From NCBI GenBank assembly GCA_002707185.1, contig PAMF01000076.1, positions 1 to 15,713 of the forward strand: a DNA stretch of 15,713 nucleotides, in the 5' to 3' direction. Each line of letters starts with the position of its first letter. Position 1 is the first letter of the stretch. This DNA comes from Chloroflexota bacterium (GTDB lineage: Bacteria > Chloroflexota > Dehalococcoidia > UBA3495). The translations under genes and the position numbers were made by a program. The notes beneath the pieces are model-generated. The model saw only the letters and a list, made by a program, of their open reading frames with translations. It did no database searches and had not been told where the DNA came from. Positions 14,773 through 15,713 of this stretch are shown piece after piece.

Positions 14773-14864
14773 GGGCTACCTAGGGCATTAATAATATCAG
14801 ATTAAAACTGCTCTAAGGGATCCACCGTTAGCAAATAACCGCAAAAGCGGAACTGGGAGTGGTA

Positions 14865-15386
14865 ATGGTAGAACAGCAAGCCGCGATATTAAGTCCTGAG
14901 GGTTTAATCGAGGAATTTAAGAGAAATGGAGTAAGCCACGTAGTAACTATCCCCGACAGTGAAACAAACTACCTTTACGAGCTTATGAAGGAACAAGACT
15001 GGTTAGAGGTAGTTCCTGCTTCTCGAGAGGGAGAAACTTTCGCTATTGCCCTCGGTTTGATCATAGGTGGTAAGAAGCCTGTATGTCTGATTCAGAACAC
15101 CGGTATGTTGGAGTCAGGTGATTCGATAAGGGGAATGGCATTAGATTCCGGATTTCCTCTGGTCATGGTAATTGGTTACAGGGGCTGGAATAGACATGGT
15201 GTAATATCTGATTCTATTGCCAGGTATACCGAGCCCTTTTTAAATGCTATGAGGGTTAACTATTACTTGGTGGAAACCAATGAAGATGCGGATCGAATAT
15301 CTGTGGCCTTTGAAGAAGCCAAAAAGACGAACCGTCCGGTTGCGATTTTGGTGGGTGATGAGTATCACGGCTTTAATAGAATATAA
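14865..15386 (+). CDS. TPP-dependent decarboxylase, alpha (PYR-domain) subunit
   Basis: A protein of 173 aa from the ATG at 14865, consisting only of a thiamine-diphosphate-binding PYR domain, as in the alpha subunits of sulfopyruvate decarboxylase (ComD) and split phosphonopyruvate-type decarboxylases. Glu55 in SREGETFAIALG (53-64) occupies the place of the catalytic glutamate that activates the thiazolium ring. IQNTGMLESGDSIRGM (76-91) and the later helix-strand pattern fit the family. A GTG at 14859 is in frame, but the ribosome site (GGGAG, 14855-14859) overlaps it, so the ATG six bases on is the better start. The PP-domain subunit follows after 63 bp, and both should be needed for activity at the subunit interface. 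The substrate is a 2-oxo acid of unknown side chain. No PEP mutase is present, so phosphonate synthesis is not implied. Confidence 0.85.
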   Translation: MVEQQAAILSPEGLIEEFKRNGVSHVVTIPDSETNYLYELMKEQDWLEVVPASREGETFAIALGLIIGGKKPVCLIQNTGMLESGDSIRGMALDSGFPLVMVIGYRGWNRHGVISDSIARYTEPFLNAMRVNYYLVETNEDADRISVAFEEAKKTNRPVAILVGDEYHGFNRI

Positions 15387-15449
15387 ATTCACGAGACTAA
15401 ATCAAATAGTAGATAAAATCTGAGAATTCCATTTGCTAGGAGTGCTTCA

Positions 15450-15713
15450 ATGATTCGTGTAGAAGATGTTTTTCGGACTTTCAAAGAGAAACGAGGTGAC
15501 TCGATTGTGATACCAACAGGTACTTCGGGTCGGCACTGGGGAGATTACACCGACAATGACAAGAGAGACATGAATCTCGGTGGTGCAATGGGTCAAACCA
15601 CTTCGGCCGCGCTCGGTTTGGCACTGTCACTACCTGATGAAAAAGTAGTTTTGTTTGATTCAGAAGGGGCTCTGCTGATGAACCTCGGGATTGTCGCAAC
15701 CATAGCTGGTAAG
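15450..15713 (+). CDS. TPP-dependent decarboxylase, beta (PP-domain) subunit, truncated by window edge
   Basis: The first 88 codons of a gene cut by the right edge. AGGAG (15438-15442) lies seven bases before the ATG. The segment NLGGAMGQTTSAALGLALS (42-60) and the following EKVVLFDSEGALLMNLG (64-80) match the start of the PP domain of ComE-type beta subunits, which binds the diphosphate of TPP through Mg2+. The normal GDG of the TPP motif is S71-E72-G73 here, so the metal-binding aspartate is replaced by glutamate while the LLMNLG that follows is intact. It is the partner of the upstream alpha subunit. The remaining part of the motif (the later Asn) and the C-terminus lie outside the window. 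Confidence 0.85.
   Translation, partial: MIRVEDVFRTFKEKRGDSIVIPTGTSGRHWGDYTDNDKRDMNLGGAMGQTTSAALGLALSLPDEKVVLFDSEGALLMNLGIVATIAGK

Noticed and set aside
14617..14858. TPP riboswitch upstream of the TPP-enzyme genes
   Set aside because: No CUGAGA or other conserved thi-box segments are visible; the structure seen is explained by promoters and a palindrome.
10679..15713. Phosphonate biosynthesis (PEP mutase plus phosphonopyruvate decarboxylase)
   Set aside because: The superfamily protein at 10679 lacks the EDK-x5-NS PEP-mutase signature, and it is separated from the TPP genes by three kilobases and an oppositely oriented peptidase gene.

Overview
The window looks like a piece of a bacterial chromosome at roughly 43-45% GC. 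The gene set is aerobic, heterotrophic and catabolic: an HpaB-type flavin monooxygenase, a FAH-family hydrolase, a CaiB-type CoA-transferase, a cyclase/formamidase-family hydrolase, an isocitrate lyase/PEP-mutase-superfamily enzyme, NIPSNAP, carboxymuconolactone-decarboxylase-like and BNR propeller proteins, and a split TPP-dependent 2-oxoacid decarboxylase. This mix, with almost every gene from a large paralogous family, recalls marine SAR202-type Chloroflexota (Dehalococcoidia relatives). That assignment is an inference from gene content; no rRNA or other marker settles it. The only core housekeeping gene is hisS. I see no transposase, integrase, tRNA, rRNA or CRISPR.

Layout. (1) 1-105, minus: N-terminus of an amidohydrolase running off the left edge. 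(2) 106-513: divergent intergenic region. (3) 514-1497, plus: seven-Asp-box propeller protein, followed by a hairpin terminator whose loop holds the -10 box of a good promoter for the next gene. (4) 1580-4799, plus: compact cluster of HpaB-like monooxygenase, MOSC protein and FAH hydrolase, closed by a perfect 20-bp inverted repeat shared with a convergent 78-aa unknown gene (4929-5165, minus). (5) 5365-5922, plus: CMD-like protein, convergent with hisS; hisS and an upstream CaiB-family CoA-transferase share the minus strand (5959-8504). (6) 8714-9475, plus: Nudix hydrolase with a NUDT6-like N-terminal domain. (7) 9699-12315, plus: cyclase-family hydrolase, isocitrate-lyase-superfamily enzyme and tandem NIPSNAP protein. 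(8) 12565-14616, minus: oligopeptidase B. (9) 14865-15713, plus: PYR and PP subunits of a TPP decarboxylase, the second cut by the right edge.

How it may work together (inference). The HpaB-FAH pair fits hydroxylation and later C-C cleavage in breakdown of phenolic or related ring compounds, but no flavin reductase or ring-cleavage dioxygenase is present, so the route is incomplete here. The cyclase/lyase/NIPSNAP group and the TPP decarboxylase fit handling of small oxo-acids. Oligopeptidase B and the TPP operon are divergently transcribed from two promoters that carry the same eight-base word at the -35 position, which is the clearest regulatory signal in the window.

The points most worth following are the monooxygenase-MOSC-FAH cluster, the altered metal-binding motif in the TPP beta subunit, the mirrored divergent promoters, and the 78-aa unknown protein.
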